This document shows positions 25,500-33,977 of a stretch of DNA of 64,000 nt, piece by piece (positions within the stretch are counted from its first letter, which is position 1; each line of letters starts with the position of its first letter). Origin of the DNA: Deltaproteobacteria bacterium. Its GTDB lineage: Bacteria > Myxococcota_A > Polyangia > Polyangiales > Polyangiaceae. The notes under the pieces were generated by a model, which ran no database searches, was not told the origin of the DNA, and was given only the letters and a program-made list of their open reading frames with translations. The stretch is from contig JACRCQ010000074.1 in assembly GCA_016218915.1 (NCBI GenBank), positions 1 to 64,000 on the forward strand. Direction: 5' to 3'. Made by a program: the position numbers and the translations under genes.

Positions 25500-26543
25500 T
25501 CAGGGGAGCCCAGCGCAGACGTTCGCGCCGTTGCACTTGTCGACCTTGCAGCCCAGAAGCTGCCCCACGATGGCCTGCCCTTCCGGGAAGTCGTCGGCGC
25601 ACGCCTTCTTGCACGCGGAGGCATCGGGCACGGGCTTGCCTTCTGCCCCGAAGTCGCACTTGGTACGGCACCACTGGTAGTCCTGGGCATCTGCACTGGC
25701 CAGGTACTCGTCCCACTGATCCTTGCAGTTCGTGCGCTGGCACGCGATGCACGCCTGGTAGTCCGGAGGCGTGCAGAGGTGAGGACAGGTCTCATCCACG
25801 CACTTGGTGACACCAGCGGCGATCCAGACTGGATGAGGATCCGTGGGCTCGGTCGCGTTCTTCAGCTGCTCTTCCCACAGGCAGATCTCGAGGGCCGCCT
25901 CGGTCGGGGGATTCTTGTCCATGCAGGTGGCGACGAACTCAGCCTTGAACTGGTAGCAGACGTCGGGCTGGGAGCTGGCCTGGCACAGCGGCGAGATGCA
26001 CTCCGTGTACGCGCACTGGTGGCAGTTCTCGTACTGGGATTCCGTGGCAGACCAGGCATTCGCGTCTGGATCCGCAGTGGCGCTCGCATCCCCGTTCAAT
26101 GCGCCCCCTCCCGCTCCGCCGCTGTAGTCCGACCCTCCGGTGCCACCTTTCTCCGTCCCTCCAGCCCCGCCCGGCACCGGGTTGGAGCCAAGGCAATTCG
26201 AGGAGGTCAGCAGACACTTCTGCAGCTTCTGACGCTCCGCCGAGACCTTGCCGGTCCCGTTGCACGTCGCAAAGCACGCATCCACCGTGTTGTCCGCCTT
26301 GCACGACAGGATGCATTGGTACCACTTGGCACAGTCCGGGTCGGCCGCGCACTCGTTGGACAACCACTGGCAACCGTCGTCTTGAGGGATGCACTGGTTG
26401 CCGATCGTGCCGGGCGCGAACTGCTGCGAGCCAGGCACGACACTCTCGGAACCAAGAGCGTCTGCTGTCGCAAGTTGCCCGCAGCTCACCGCGACTGGGG
26501 CAAGGGCCAGCAGCGCAATCGCCAAGTGGGTGCCTAGACGCAT
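25500..26543 (-). CDS. Cys-rich lipoprotein
   Basis: A 347-residue protein. The signal peptide ends at PVAVSC (Cys22). The body has at least 30 Cys in CxxxC-type pairs, often with Trp/Tyr (DCAKWYQCILSCKADNTVDACFATC, CHQCAYTECISPLC, ACIACQRTNCKDQW, CRTKC, CKKACADDF), suggesting repeated small helical disulfide hairpins. A Gly/Ser/Asp linker near 150-185 splits two Cys-rich halves. ATG at 26543 follows GGAGCGAGCC; the longer frame was not used. I do not recognise the domain. It is probably exposed on the cell surface. Confidence 0.72.
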   Translation of the reverse strand: MRLGTHLAIALLALAPVAVSCGQLATADALGSESVVPGSQQFAPGTIGNQCIPQDDGCQWLSNECAADPDCAKWYQCILSCKADNTVDACFATCNGTGKVSAERQKLQKCLLTSSNCLGSNPVPGGAGGTEKGGTGGSDYSGGAGGGALNGDASATADPDANAWSATESQYENCHQCAYTECISPLCQASSQPDVCYQFKAEFVATCMDKNPPTEAALEICLWEEQLKNATEPTDPHPVWIAAGVTKCVDETCPHLCTPPDYQACIACQRTNCKDQWDEYLASADAQDYQWCRTKCDFGAEGKPVPDASACKKACADDFPEGQAIVGQLLGCKVDKCNGANVCAGLP

Positions 26544-26821
26544 GGCTCGCTCCTTGTGGATACGGACAGGGTTGAATCGACGGGGAGATGCAAGTGGTCC
26601 AGTCCGGGTAGGATTTGCTCCCACCCTTGACGACCTGACAGCGGGTGCGTGGTCTGGCTCAAACTTGCACACCTTGCAGTGGCGCTCCGACACTGCTTGG
26701 ACCTTGAAACGCGCCTGTTTTCAAAATCACGCCACAAAGACAACAATGGCGCAAGGGTATTATGCAAGAAGCCATCCATGGAGTCGACGGCCAAATCGCG
26801 TCGCACCACGGTTCGCTCAGG

Positions 26822-27898
26822 TCACGGTCGACGATCGTATTGGAGCGAAAGGTCGAACCCGATCCATGCCCCGCCGACCTTGCCCGACCCAGACGGATCG
26901 TCATAAGCGACGGGTCGCAAGATCGCCCCAGGCTCCACGGCCAACCCGAGCCACGTCGAGTCGCCCAGGCGCGTCTCCACGCCCAAGCTCCCGCCAGCCC
27001 GCGCTGACCAGGTGCTGTGGCGCCCCACTTCACCATCCACCGATTGTGCGCCGCCTAGCTGCAGGGACGCTGCAGCTGCGCTGGCGCCCAACCACAGGCG
27101 CCACGAAGGGTGCAGCCTGAATCGATGGTCCACGCCGAGTCCTGCCTCGAGCCAGCTGAGCGTTCCAAACGCTGGCCTGCCGCCGAGCCAGCGAGCCGTC
27201 ACCCGAGCTCCGGTGTGATGGTATCGCAGCCCGAGCCCGATCGACGCTCCACCCAGGATCATCGGCTCGCCCGTGATCGCAGCAGCGCTCGCCCCACCGT
27301 TCCACACCAGAGCGGGCATCGAATGGGCCAAGGTCTCGAGCTGCTCACAGCACGGCGACTTGCCTGCCGCAGGCTTGCGCACACGCGACGGGTGCGCGAG
27401 CGACCGAATCATCTCGGCAGCAGCGATCGCAACATGACGTGCTGCTGCATCTGGCCCCAGCCCTTCGATGCTGATGGTCCGGCGAAGCGCTGGCGTGCCC
27501 GCAACGCGCGCTTCGATGCTCACCGTCGATTCCGTTGGCAGATCGATCCAGGCCCAGGCCACCTGATCGCCGAGCGGGCCTGAAGGATTCGATGACACCG
27601 TGGCGAGGTTCTGCAGCTCGATCGAGAGCAGACGACGCAGGCGTGGTTCCTGGAAGTAGCTCGAAGCTGCGGCCGAGAACGATGCCCGAAGCTCGATCGA
27701 CTTGGATGGGCCGGCCGCGGATCGCGGCGTCTGGGCCAGAGCCGGCCGCGGAGCGAACGCAGAGATTCCGATGGCCGCGCAGATCGCAATGGGGAGCAGG
27801 ACGCGTCGCGCACTGACGCCGCCGCATGACCTGGACGCGGTTGCAGGCTCCACCATCGGGGTATCGGCTGAGATAGCCCAGGAAGCGCCCGGTGGCAT
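26822..27898 (-). CDS. Exported protein of unknown function in sigma-factor operon
   Basis: A 358-residue protein. A hydrophobic segment RRVLLPIAICAAIGISAFAPRPALAQ (about 31-56) looks like a signal peptide with ALA cleavage. The rest has alternating hydrophobic strands, for example IGLGLRYHHTGARVTARWLGG and LGVETRLGDSTWLGLAVEPGAIL, ending in an amphipathic strand (WIGFDLSLQYDRRP). This suits a small outer-membrane beta-barrel. It starts 31 bases after the FecR-like gene and is likely the third gene of that operon. No family is recognised. Confidence 0.6.
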   Translation of the reverse strand: MPPGASWAISADTPMVEPATASRSCGGVSARRVLLPIAICAAIGISAFAPRPALAQTPRSAAGPSKSIELRASFSAAASSYFQEPRLRRLLSIELQNLATVSSNPSGPLGDQVAWAWIDLPTESTVSIEARVAGTPALRRTISIEGLGPDAAARHVAIAAAEMIRSLAHPSRVRKPAAGKSPCCEQLETLAHSMPALVWNGGASAAAITGEPMILGGASIGLGLRYHHTGARVTARWLGGRPAFGTLSWLEAGLGVDHRFRLHPSWRLWLGASAAAASLQLGGAQSVDGEVGRHSTWSARAGGSLGVETRLGDSTWLGLAVEPGAILRPVAYDDPSGSGKVGGAWIGFDLSLQYDRRP

Positions 27899-27929
27899 CA
27901 GTCATCTGGAAGAGGCAGTTTGCGCCGGT

Positions 27930-29189
27930 CTACTTCGCGCTGTCCGACCCTGCATCGGCTGCGGATTGCTCGTCGTCGGTAGTGTTGTCATCGCCGCCGG
28001 CGACGCGCTCAGCTTCTTCCTTGCACTGCCCCTCAGGGTACTTGGCGAGATACTCCTTGGCGAGCCTCACCGCTTCTTCGCCGTGAGCAGTCTTGATGTT
28101 CTTGCACAGCGCGAGCTCGGTGTTCGGGCCCTTGGTGGTTGAAGCGCGCTCGGCCCACTTGCGCATCTCGGCGTCGTTGCCCGCAGCCTTGTAGAGGTCG
28201 GTCAGCTTGATTGCGGCCACCTGGCCGTACCCACCACCCGGAAACGCGTCCCAGATCCGCAGAAGCAGCTCGATCATGAGCGCCTTCTCGGCAGGCTCGC
28301 CGCTGCTAAGCACCAGGTCGTAGATCTCCATCAGCTCGTGCGCGGAACGTGCAGAGTGGATCGCTCCCCGGACACCGTCCGGCTGATTGCGCAGCAGCCG
28401 GAGCGCTTCAGAAGCATTGCCCGCGTTGCTCTGGGCACGCCAGTCAGGCGCGGCCGAGACCAGCACTCTCGACGTATCGGTCGAGGTGCGTTCGGTCTGG
28501 GGCAGGGGCGGCAGCTGCGAATGGCGCACCGGCGTGGTCGGCGCGATCGAGCTGACCTGGGTCCGGGTCGGGATCGACACCGCGCGCTCGCCACTCACAA
28601 GGCTGCGCAGCGGCTCAGAGGGCGCAATGATGTGCACCGTGCCGTCCGACACGCTCACATCCAGGGTGTCGTCCGGGCTTCGGCTCACTCGCATCGCACT
28701 GCCGCTCGGCATCGAGAGCGTTGCCTCGCCAGCGAGGACTGCAAGCATCTGCTTTCCGTGCACAGTATCGATCGAGGCTTCGCCGTGCACGAGCCGCAGC
28801 GACAGCGAGCTGTCATCGCTGCGAACGACCTCCACGGTAGCGCCGGGCGACAGCGTGAGCTTGCCGCCGCCCCGCAGCGGGAACGTGCGCTCCTGCGTTC
28901 CAGCAGCGAGCACGTCGTACACCGGCTGCTCGTCGCTCGACTTCAACACCGACGGCGCGCTCTTGTCCGCTGGCAGCTGCCAGATCATCTTGCCGGACAG
29001 CACGCCTCCGCTGAACGCGACCGCTGCGGCAGCAGCGACCATCAGCGGCCACCTGCGCGCTGGCGTGCGCGATCGTTCGACCATGTGCAGATCGCCTTCG
29101 ATGCGCTCCCAGATGCGCGCGATCTGCTCTTCGTCGGCGTGATCCCGAAGGTCCGACGGTTCAATGGGAGGCACGCCACGACGGGTCAT
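27930..29189 (-). CDS. FecR-like anti-sigma/regulator membrane protein
   Basis: A 419-residue single-pass protein. The cytoplasmic N-terminus (1-45) could hold the sigma factor. A membrane segment lies near 48-66 (PLMVAAAAAVAFSGGVLSG). The periplasmic part starts with a FecR-type beta domain (GGGKLTLSPGATVEVVRSDDSSLSLRLVHGEASIDTV, GSAMRVSRSPDDTLDVSVSDGTVHI). A helical TPR-like region (about 250-400) and an acidic tail follow. ATG at 29189 overlaps the sigma-factor stop (ATGA), so the two are co-translated. In Fec systems such proteins sense an outer-membrane signal, but no TonB receptor lies here. Confidence 0.82.
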   Translation of the reverse strand: MTRRGVPPIEPSDLRDHADEEQIARIWERIEGDLHMVERSRTPARRWPLMVAAAAAVAFSGGVLSGKMIWQLPADKSAPSVLKSSDEQPVYDVLAAGTQERTFPLRGGGKLTLSPGATVEVVRSDDSSLSLRLVHGEASIDTVHGKQMLAVLAGEATLSMPSGSAMRVSRSPDDTLDVSVSDGTVHIIAPSEPLRSLVSGERAVSIPTRTQVSSIAPTTPVRHSQLPPLPQTERTSTDTSRVLVSAAPDWRAQSNAGNASEALRLLRNQPDGVRGAIHSARSAHELMEIYDLVLSSGEPAEKALMIELLLRIWDAFPGGGYGQVAAIKLTDLYKAAGNDAEMRKWAERASTTKGPNTELALCKNIKTAHGEEAVRLAKEYLAKYPEGQCKEEAERVAGGDDNTTDDEQSAADAGSDSAK

Positions 29190-29896
29190 GACGAAAGCTC
29201 CTGATCAGCACCGGTCTCCACGAAGTGCTCGTCGAGCCACTGCTGTGCACGCGAGATGCGACGCTTGACGGTAGCAAGCGAGCAACGGGTCAGCTGCGCC
29301 ACGGTCTCCAGCTCGTGGCCTTCCACTGCGCGCAGCGTCCACGCGATCCGCTCGTCGGTCGGAAGCGTCTGGAGCAGCGCGTAGACTTGCGCGATTTGCG
29401 CGCGAACCAGGGGCGAAGCCGCATGGCTCGCGATGGAGTCGATTTCCACAGGGTCCGCATAGCCGCCGAGTCCGAGCGCCTTCATCAGACGCGCACGGCG
29501 CATCCGAGAGCGGACCCCGTGCACCACGATCGAGCCGAGCCAGGCCCTGAAGAGCGCAGCGTCCGAAAGCTCGGACAGCTTCTCGAAGGCTTTGACGAAA
29601 GCATCGTGGACCACGTCTTCGGCATCGCGATTGGAGCCTGCGATGCGGATAGCGAGATGAAGTGCGAACGCGACGTGACGTCGATACAGGGTCTCGAACG
29701 CCGCGACGTTGCCTTTGAGCCCGAGGGCGACGAGCTGCTCGTCAGGAAGGGCGCTGATCGCGCCGGCCATCGATTGCTCAGGCTTGGGGGCCTCAGCGCG
29801 GGGTTCAGCGGCGACGGATTCCGCGCCGGAGCTTGCAGAGGGCGCCTCGGCTGGTTCGACCAGCCTCAAGCGCCGATTCTGAAAGCTCGCCTTCAC
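29186..29896 (-). CDS. ECF-type sigma-70 factor
   Basis: A 236-residue sigma factor. After a ~45-residue non-conserved Ala/Glu/Pro N-terminus, region 2 spans LVALGLKGNVAAFETLYRRHV...DAEDVVHDAFVKAFEKL, with the core-binding and -10 recognition helices. Region 4 spans YALLQTLPTDERIAWTLRAVEGHELETVAQLTRCSLATVKRRISRAQQWL, with the -35 recognition helix at the end. The start codon is GTG behind GAGGTAACCCC. It is the first gene of an operon with the FecR-like protein (4-base overlap), its probable regulator. Target promoters cannot be told from this window. Confidence 0.88.
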   Translation of the reverse strand: MKASFQNRRLRLVEPAEAPSASSGAESVAAEPRAEAPKPEQSMAGAISALPDEQLVALGLKGNVAAFETLYRRHVAFALHLAIRIAGSNRDAEDVVHDAFVKAFEKLSELSDAALFRAWLGSIVVHGVRSRMRRARLMKALGLGGYADPVEIDSIASHAASPLVRAQIAQVYALLQTLPTDERIAWTLRAVEGHELETVAQLTRCSLATVKRRISRAQQWLDEHFVETGADQELSS

Positions 29897-30064
29897 GGGG
29901 TTACCTCAATCTTGCCATGGGAGCACAGCTGCGAGTAGTGTCCCCCCGTTAGACGTTCGACGCATGTCTGGTGGCTCACGTGAGCCGTTTCGTTCCGGTC
30001 AGGCGTCTTGAAGGGAGCCGCGGGCAATTGACGCGGAACAACTCGTAGAATTGGAGGCTAGCCC

Positions 30065-30232
30065 ATGAAGAAGTTCGTACTTGTTGCTCTCGCGCTTTCT
30101 GCTCTGGCGTATGCTTGCGGCGGCGCCCCGGCCGTCCCGACCACCCCGGATGCCCCCAAGGCTGACGTTCCGGCGGCGCCCTCGGGCGAGGTCCCCGCGG
30201 CTCCTTCGGCTGAGCCGCCGAAGGCCCCCTGA
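30065..30232 (+). CDS. Very small Pro/Ala-rich lipoprotein
   Basis: A 55-residue protein. MKKFVLVALALSALAYAC is a compact lipoprotein signal with Cys18, leaving only 37 mature residues of Ala, Pro, Glu and Asp. ATG at 30065 follows TTGGAGG with good spacing, and a strong rho-independent terminator follows 28 bases after the stop, so it is a real single-gene unit. Such peptides resemble small entericidin-like or spacer lipoproteins, but no family is clear. It is divergent from the ECF sigma operon. Confidence 0.75.
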   Translation: MKKFVLVALALSALAYACGGAPAVPTTPDAPKADVPAAPSGEVPAAPSAEPPKAP

Positions 30233-30259
30233 GTCGGGCTACGCGCTAGCAACATGTCT

Positions 30260-30297
30260 CGGCGGTCTGGGTCGCTCCCGGACCGCCGTTTCGTTTT
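30260..30297 (+). terminator. Rho-independent terminator of the small lipoprotein gene
   Basis: A perfect 8-bp stem CGGCGGTC/GACCGCCG is extended by a T-G wobble and GGG/CCC pairs, with a five-base loop TCGCT. The T-rich tail TTTCGTTTT follows. It starts 28 bases after the stop at 30232. Confidence 0.85.
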
Positions 30298-30333
30298 GTC
30301 TCGCCGCACTTATACAAGCGCCCCTGCCCGCCT

Positions 30334-30471
30334 TCAGTCGAGCGACGTCAGATTCCTGAGCTCCTCCTCGGTCACGTCGCTCCTGTTCAACGCCGACAAG
30401 CTCGCCGTCATGCCACACCGCTGGCAGCGAACCTCGTCGCCCTGCACGATCACATCCGATGCCCCCCTCAT
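30334..30471 (-). CDS. Micro-ORF with a CxxC pair, possible half of a split gene
   Basis: A 45-residue product, MRGASDVIVQGDEVRCQRCG then a Ser/Asp/Glu-rich helix. The CQRC pair in a beta hairpin resembles half of a zinc ribbon. The ATG overlaps the stop of the preceding micro-ORF (ATGA). The upstream product ends in QLCIA exactly where a matching Cys pair would be expected, so both may be parts of one ancestral protein. Translation is unproven. Confidence 0.45.
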   Translation of the reverse strand: MRGASDVIVQGDEVRCQRCGMTASLSALNRSDVTEEELRNLTSLD

Positions 30472-30587
30472 GCGATGCAAAGCTGGCCCTCGTCGATCTG
30501 ACGCAGCCGCTTGCGCGCGATCACGCGACGCACGTACCAGGTGATCGAAGCTGCGATGACGATGAAGAGCAGAACGATGACACGCAT
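30468..30587 (-). CDS. Micro-ORF, single membrane segment
   Basis: A 39-residue product with a strong hydrophobic helix (MRVIVLLFIVIAASITWYV) and a basic cytoplasmic tail RRVIARKRLRQIDEGQLCIA. No clear ribosome site precedes the ATG. It follows the archaemetzincin gene by 38 bases on the same strand, so it could be read from that transcript. It overlaps the next micro-ORF by 4 bases. Confidence 0.45.
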   Translation of the reverse strand: MRVIVLLFIVIAASITWYVRRVIARKRLRQIDEGQLCIA

Positions 30588-30625
30588 GGGAGTCCGGCGA
30601 CTGTACCACCGTTGACGCTGAGCGG

Positions 30626-31693
30626 TCAGAGCGGGGCGGGCGCAGGACCGATCCGACGCAGCCTCTTGTCGATCCAGCTCGCCCAGGGTTCGATCTTCTC
30701 GCGGCGATACAGATCGCGCAGCCGCCCATAGCGCGCTCTCACGTCGAACCTCAAGTTCCACTGCAGCTTCTTGAGGCACACAGGACACAGGAACCCCGGA
30801 GCCCGATCCATCTCGCCGAGCGAGTTGGACCCATTCATCATGCACTCGTAGCGCGTGCAGTGCTCCAGCGAGAACATGTGCCCGGTCTCGTGTGCCAGCA
30901 CCTTGAAGCTGCGAACCAGGCCCCGTTGCCTCGCCTCAGGCGTGTCCTTCTCCCCCCAGAATGCAGGGAAATAGCGCGCCAGCGAGTACACCCCCACCCG
31001 CTGCTCCAGCGTCGCCTGCCCGAACACGTAGTTCCACCCTTCCTCAGGATACAGATCGGACATCGTCACCCCGAGATAGCAGACCGCGTCCGCTGGCAGG
31101 TTCGGGCGCAACACCTCCTGCATCAGCGTGACCGTGTGGTACTGCGTCCAGCTCCGCCCGTCGTCGTGGTGCTTGCGCAATCCGTGATCCGGAAGGGCCA
31201 TCGGCGGCGCAAGGCGCGTGGGAGTGTCGAAGAACACGCTCATGTACTCCCGCAGCTTGTCGAGCAGCTCGCGCTCTGCGTCGGTGAACGTGCCCAGGGG
31301 CTGGATCACGATCTGCCTGCGGACGGAAGTGCGCGTGGTCGGCCGTGATCGGACGTACTCGCCAAAGTCCTGGTTGCGCTGCTTGAACCTGGCGAGCCAG
31401 TCACCTGGCCGGGCCGGGGTCTTGGGCTGGAAGTCCTCGGGATCAGCCTTGAAGGCCGGATCATCTGGGTCAAAAGGGGGCTCAGGAGCCGGCAGCGCAA
31501 CCGATGCCGAAGCCGAGGGCGCCTCGACGAACGCGACGTTCTGCCTGGCCCGGCCCGCGTCGTGCGGGTCCGGAGTCGCAGACGGCGCATCGTGCGGGCG
31601 GCACGCGCACGCGCTCACCACGATGCACAGGCATGCCACGAGGAGAGCGGCGCTCCTCAGCAGCGGCACCGGGCGCGTCCTTGCGTGGGGCAC
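30626..31693 (-). CDS. Archaemetzincin-type zinc metalloprotease, exported lipoprotein
   Basis: A 355-residue protein. The signal ends at VVSACAC, a lipobox-type site near residues 29-31. A Pro/Ala/Asp spacer to about 95 leads to a zincin domain. The archaemetzincin signature is clear: HETGHMFSLEHC (His268, Glu269, His272, His278, Cys279), then C284-M-M286, then CPVC (303-306). This extended motif binds a catalytic zinc and a structural zinc. The usual Gly after HExxH is Ser. Known archaemetzincins are mostly cytosolic with obscure substrates, so an envelope form is notable. It probably cleaves peptides or proteins outside the cytoplasm. Confidence 0.88.
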   Translation of the reverse strand: MPHARTRPVPLLRSAALLVACLCIVVSACACRPHDAPSATPDPHDAGRARQNVAFVEAPSASASVALPAPEPPFDPDDPAFKADPEDFQPKTPARPGDWLARFKQRNQDFGEYVRSRPTTRTSVRRQIVIQPLGTFTDAERELLDKLREYMSVFFDTPTRLAPPMALPDHGLRKHHDDGRSWTQYHTVTLMQEVLRPNLPADAVCYLGVTMSDLYPEEGWNYVFGQATLEQRVGVYSLARYFPAFWGEKDTPEARQRGLVRSFKVLAHETGHMFSLEHCTRYECMMNGSNSLGEMDRAPGFLCPVCLKKLQWNLRFDVRARYGRLRDLYRREKIEPWASWIDKRLRRIGPAPAPL

Positions 31694-31729
31694 GTGTCCA
31701 TCGACCGCGGGAGAGGGTCGAAGTTCCCG

Positions 31730-33142
31730 CTATCCATCGCATCCTGCGGTCGGGTGCCGCTCGAGGTACCCCATCAGGTCGCGCCAGATGGCATAGGCGA
31801 TCCTCCTGCCCATGTAGGCTCCGCCCTTCTCGCTCAGATGGATGTAGTCGTTCCAGGCCATGCCCCGGTCCGTGAAGCGCACGATCGACTGATCGCCCCC
31901 CATGGCTCCGCGAAAATCCCAGTAGGCGCAGCCGGTCGCGAGTGCCAGCCGGCGCTTCTCGCGCGAGAGCCTCCCCATCCGCGGATTGAGCGTGGGCTTC
32001 TTGTCAGGCCCGCCAGCCAGGTCCGGCGGGCTCATCATCAGGATCGCAACCCCGGGAAGCGCCTCCCGATGCAGCGCCACAAGCTGCTCGACCGCCTTGG
32101 CATGCCCAGGCGTGTCCGATTCGGTCGCGCCTGTCAGGAAGATCACCAGATCGTATTTCCTGCGCCGCAAGGTCTGGATCGCGATCGCTCGGTCACCCCT
32201 GGCAATCAGCTCCATGCTCACGCCGCCGATCCCGAGCGAGTCCACCACGATGCCAGGCGCCTTGCGCTCGAGCACCACGCCCATGAGGCGTACGAGTCCT
32301 TTGGGTCCGGACACGAAGTCGACCCGGTGGGGCGCGTCGTCCACTTCGAAGGCGTGAAACCCTGCCTCGATCTGGGGCGACTTGGTGTCGACCGTTTCGA
32401 TCACCTTCCCATCCACCCGGATGTCGAAGGTCCCGCCCTTCGGACGCTTGAGGAAGTAGACGTCGAGGAGGCTGACCTTCCTGCCGATGACCGATGGCTC
32501 GACCGACGTGGCCACCCAGGATACGGCATTGGGACGCTGCGCTTCGGCTGCGATCCCGGCAAAGCCGTACATGCGATCGAGCACCTGATCCGTGCTCATG
32601 TCGATCGACTTCCATCCATCCTTGTCGAGGCCGTGACGGATGTCCTGGTGCAGATACCAGCTCCAGGGTTGACCCAGCGAGATGAACCCGTGGCCCGCGT
32701 CTCCGTTGCGGGTCTGGAAGGTGCGACGCATCTCGCCGGTGATGAAGTCGCGGGTCATGTTCGAATCGCCGTACATGCCGATGCGGACCGGCTCGGTCGC
32801 TTTTCCGCGTACAAGACGGGCGAGCTTGTCGTGCAACGGCGTCATCACCTGCGCCGTCGGATCCTCGATGGCCGGCACGGGCACGTCGATGTCAGTGGTG
32901 ATCAGCTCCGGCAAGGAAGTCTGGATCGGCTCGCATCGCGCTGCGATGGGGGCGGCCGGGGGCGAGCTGCTGGCAGCGGGCGGTTGAGCGCTGGGGGGCG
33001 CAGGTTCCGTCGAACGTGGAGGAGACGGCGCATTCGCGATGGCAGGGGTCGAAGAGGGAGGCGCGCCGCAGCCCAGGAAAAGCAGCACGACCGCGGTCGC
33101 AGCTCGGGCACGGAATGCGAGGGGAGCCTGTCGGAGTGCCAT
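31730..33142 (-). CDS. SGNH/GDSL-like hydrolase, lipoprotein
   Basis: A 470-residue protein. The signal ends at LLFLGC (near residue 25), followed by a Pro/Ser/Ala linker to about 70. The SGNH nucleophile block is GMYGDSNMT, with the Asp-His block near the end as WNDYIHLSEKG. The middle has beta-rich sequence (about 185-270) unlike plain GDSL enzymes, resembling the two-part layout of peptidoglycan or polysaccharide O-acetylesterases. It probably removes acyl groups from an envelope polymer. ATG at 33142 shares its A with the upstream stop (TGATG), so it is coupled to the Pro-rich membrane protein gene. Confidence 0.78.
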   Translation of the reverse strand: MALRQAPLAFRARAATAVVLLFLGCGAPPSSTPAIANAPSPPRSTEPAPPSAQPPAASSSPPAAPIAARCEPIQTSLPELITTDIDVPVPAIEDPTAQVMTPLHDKLARLVRGKATEPVRIGMYGDSNMTRDFITGEMRRTFQTRNGDAGHGFISLGQPWSWYLHQDIRHGLDKDGWKSIDMSTDQVLDRMYGFAGIAAEAQRPNAVSWVATSVEPSVIGRKVSLLDVYFLKRPKGGTFDIRVDGKVIETVDTKSPQIEAGFHAFEVDDAPHRVDFVSGPKGLVRLMGVVLERKAPGIVVDSLGIGGVSMELIARGDRAIAIQTLRRRKYDLVIFLTGATESDTPGHAKAVEQLVALHREALPGVAILMMSPPDLAGGPDKKPTLNPRMGRLSREKRRLALATGCAYWDFRGAMGGDQSIVRFTDRGMAWNDYIHLSEKGGAYMGRRIAYAIWRDLMGYLERHPTAGCDG

Positions 33143-33846
33143 CAATACGGGTTGTCGCCGCCGCCAGCCTTCTTGGCAGGCGGAGGCACGGGCTTGGGCT
33201 GTTCCGGTGTCGTCTGCGGGGCCTTGGGAGGCTCGGGCTTCGGCGGTCCTGACTTGGGAGGCTCTGGCTTGAGCGGCTCCGCTTTCGGCACGGCCACATC
33301 GCTCGGCTTGCCCGGCGCTGCGCTCGTGGGTGGCGCATTGCTCGAGCCGGGAATCAGCAGCCCGGACGGGAGTGGCGATGCGGGCACGTTGAGGGCCGAT
33401 GCAATGCCTGGAGGAACGACGACGGGCACGGGGGGAGCGAGGTCAGCGCCTGTTGGAGCGGCGGAGCGGGCACCGGGCTGGGAGCCTGCGCCGGTCGCGG
33501 TGGACACGAAGTACGCGACGCCGATGAGGAAGGCAACGATGGCACCGACGACTGCATAGCGGGTCGTGGAAGGAAGCGAATTGAACTGCTCGAGCAGGGA
33601 CAGCTTCTGCTTCGGGGCGGCAGCGGCCTGGACCTCGTGATCGGAGTCGGAATGCTCGGACGACTCGGAGGAAACCGAGCGGAGCTCTGCCTTGGCCTTG
33701 AGCCTGGCGGCTCGGCCCGAGCTTGGGGTTGAGTCCGAAGTGGACGCAGCGGAGGGCTTGATGGACGACGGCGGTGAGTGCTTGGAGCCGCGGGAGCCGC
33801 CCCGCTTGGATGACTTCAACCGATTACTTCCAGAACGCTTCGGCAT
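33142..33846 (-). CDS. Basic/proline-rich single-pass membrane protein
   Basis: A 234-residue protein. The first ~55 residues are Ser/Lys/Arg-rich (MPKRSGSNRLKSSKRGG), then acidic Ser/Glu. A transmembrane helix lies at about 96-116 (RYAVVGAIVAFLIGVAYFVS). The rest is a Pro-rich periplasmic tail with repeated KPEPPK units. The layout recalls TonB-like or scaffold proteins, but no C-terminal TonB fold is seen. ATG at 33846 follows GGGTAGGG. It shares one base with the SGNH hydrolase start, so the two likely work together at the envelope. Confidence 0.65.
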   Translation of the reverse strand: MPKRSGSNRLKSSKRGGSRGSKHSPPSSIKPSAASTSDSTPSSGRAARLKAKAELRSVSSESSEHSDSDHEVQAAAAPKQKLSLLEQFNSLPSTTRYAVVGAIVAFLIGVAYFVSTATGAGSQPGARSAAPTGADLAPPVPVVVPPGIASALNVPASPLPSGLLIPGSSNAPPTSAAPGKPSDVAVPKAEPLKPEPPKSGPPKPEPPKAPQTTPEQPKPVPPPAKKAGGGDNPY

Positions 33847-33977
33847 GCGGGCAACCCTACCCCGTTTTCGACCGAGGTGACAAAACGAAAGCATCTGCCG
33901 ATGTCTTCCCACGGCGCAGGGGTGAGACTAGAGTCTGCCCCGATCCACGCAGCAGTGGGTTTCCGAGGAGGTGCGCC

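Noticed and set aside
30468..30480. TGA after LCIA read as selenocysteine (CxxU).
   Set aside because: The frame beyond the TGA stops again after five codons and I see no SECIS-like hairpin; a frameshift or gene overlap is simpler.
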